Assembly (NCBI GenBank): GCA_026125865.1
Contig: JAHCKI010000135.1
Span: 1-6,547, forward strand
Reading direction: 5' to 3'
Length of the DNA: 6,547 bases
Source of the DNA: Rhodospirillales bacterium
GTDB taxonomy: Bacteria > Pseudomonadota > Alphaproteobacteria > Rhodospirillales > Defluviicoccaceae
Position 1 is the stretch's first letter; each line of letters begins with the position of its first letter. The notes under the pieces are model-generated. The model searched no databases, was not told the DNA's origin, and saw nothing but the letters and a program-made list of their open reading frames with translations. Of this stretch, positions 6,515 through 6,547 are shown piece by piece. The position numbers were made by a program, and so were the translations under genes.

Positions 6515-6547
6515 GGTGAAAGTGGCGTAGCAGTGAATCTCGCAGTG

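Overview
The window is high-GC (roughly 60%), densely coding bacterial chromosome. It carries four genes: dnaQ (+), a SulP-family transporter (+), and a ppk2-ppk1 pair (-) that converges on the transporter. The style of DnaQ (a short single-domain epsilon with a GGRQPGL clamp motif) and the single-domain PPK2 beside PPK1 suggest an alphaproteobacterium, possibly Rhodospirillales-like. That placement is inference from protein character; no rRNA or other phylogenetic marker is present. There are no tRNAs, insertion sequences, phage genes or CRISPR arrays, so this looks like ordinary core or near-core chromosome.

Layout. Positions 1-77 hold the probable last few codons of an upstream gene and the dnaQ ribosome-binding region. 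Positions 78-746 are dnaQ, the 3'-5' proofreading exonuclease of DNA polymerase III. Positions 747-928 are a 182-base gap with a repeated TGTGGTC/GACCACA element, short inverted repeats and only a weak promoter candidate. Positions 929-3256 encode a 775-residue membrane protein with three parts: a SulP transport domain, a STAS domain and a C-terminal cyclic-nucleotide-binding domain. After a 29-base convergent gap, the minus strand carries ppk1 (5592 down to 3286) and, upstream of it in transcription order, ppk2 (start near 6503, end 5589). The ppk2 stop and the ppk1 start share an ATGA overlap.

How the genes work together. PPK1 mainly builds polyphosphate from ATP. PPK2-family enzymes mainly use polyphosphate to phosphorylate nucleotides. 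The coupled pair is therefore a compact make-and-spend module for polyphosphate. The SulP protein is an anion or solute transporter with two cytoplasmic regulatory domains, one of which retains the residues expected for binding cAMP or cGMP. Any functional tie between transporter and polyphosphate genes rests only on adjacency. dnaQ is a housekeeping gene and probably belongs with genes to the left of the window.

No wholly new system is evident. The points most worth a second look are the cyclic-nucleotide domain on the transporter, the coupled ppk2-ppk1 operon with its single-domain PAP-like PPK2, the non-standard tails of PPK1, and the repeated heptamer upstream of the transporter.
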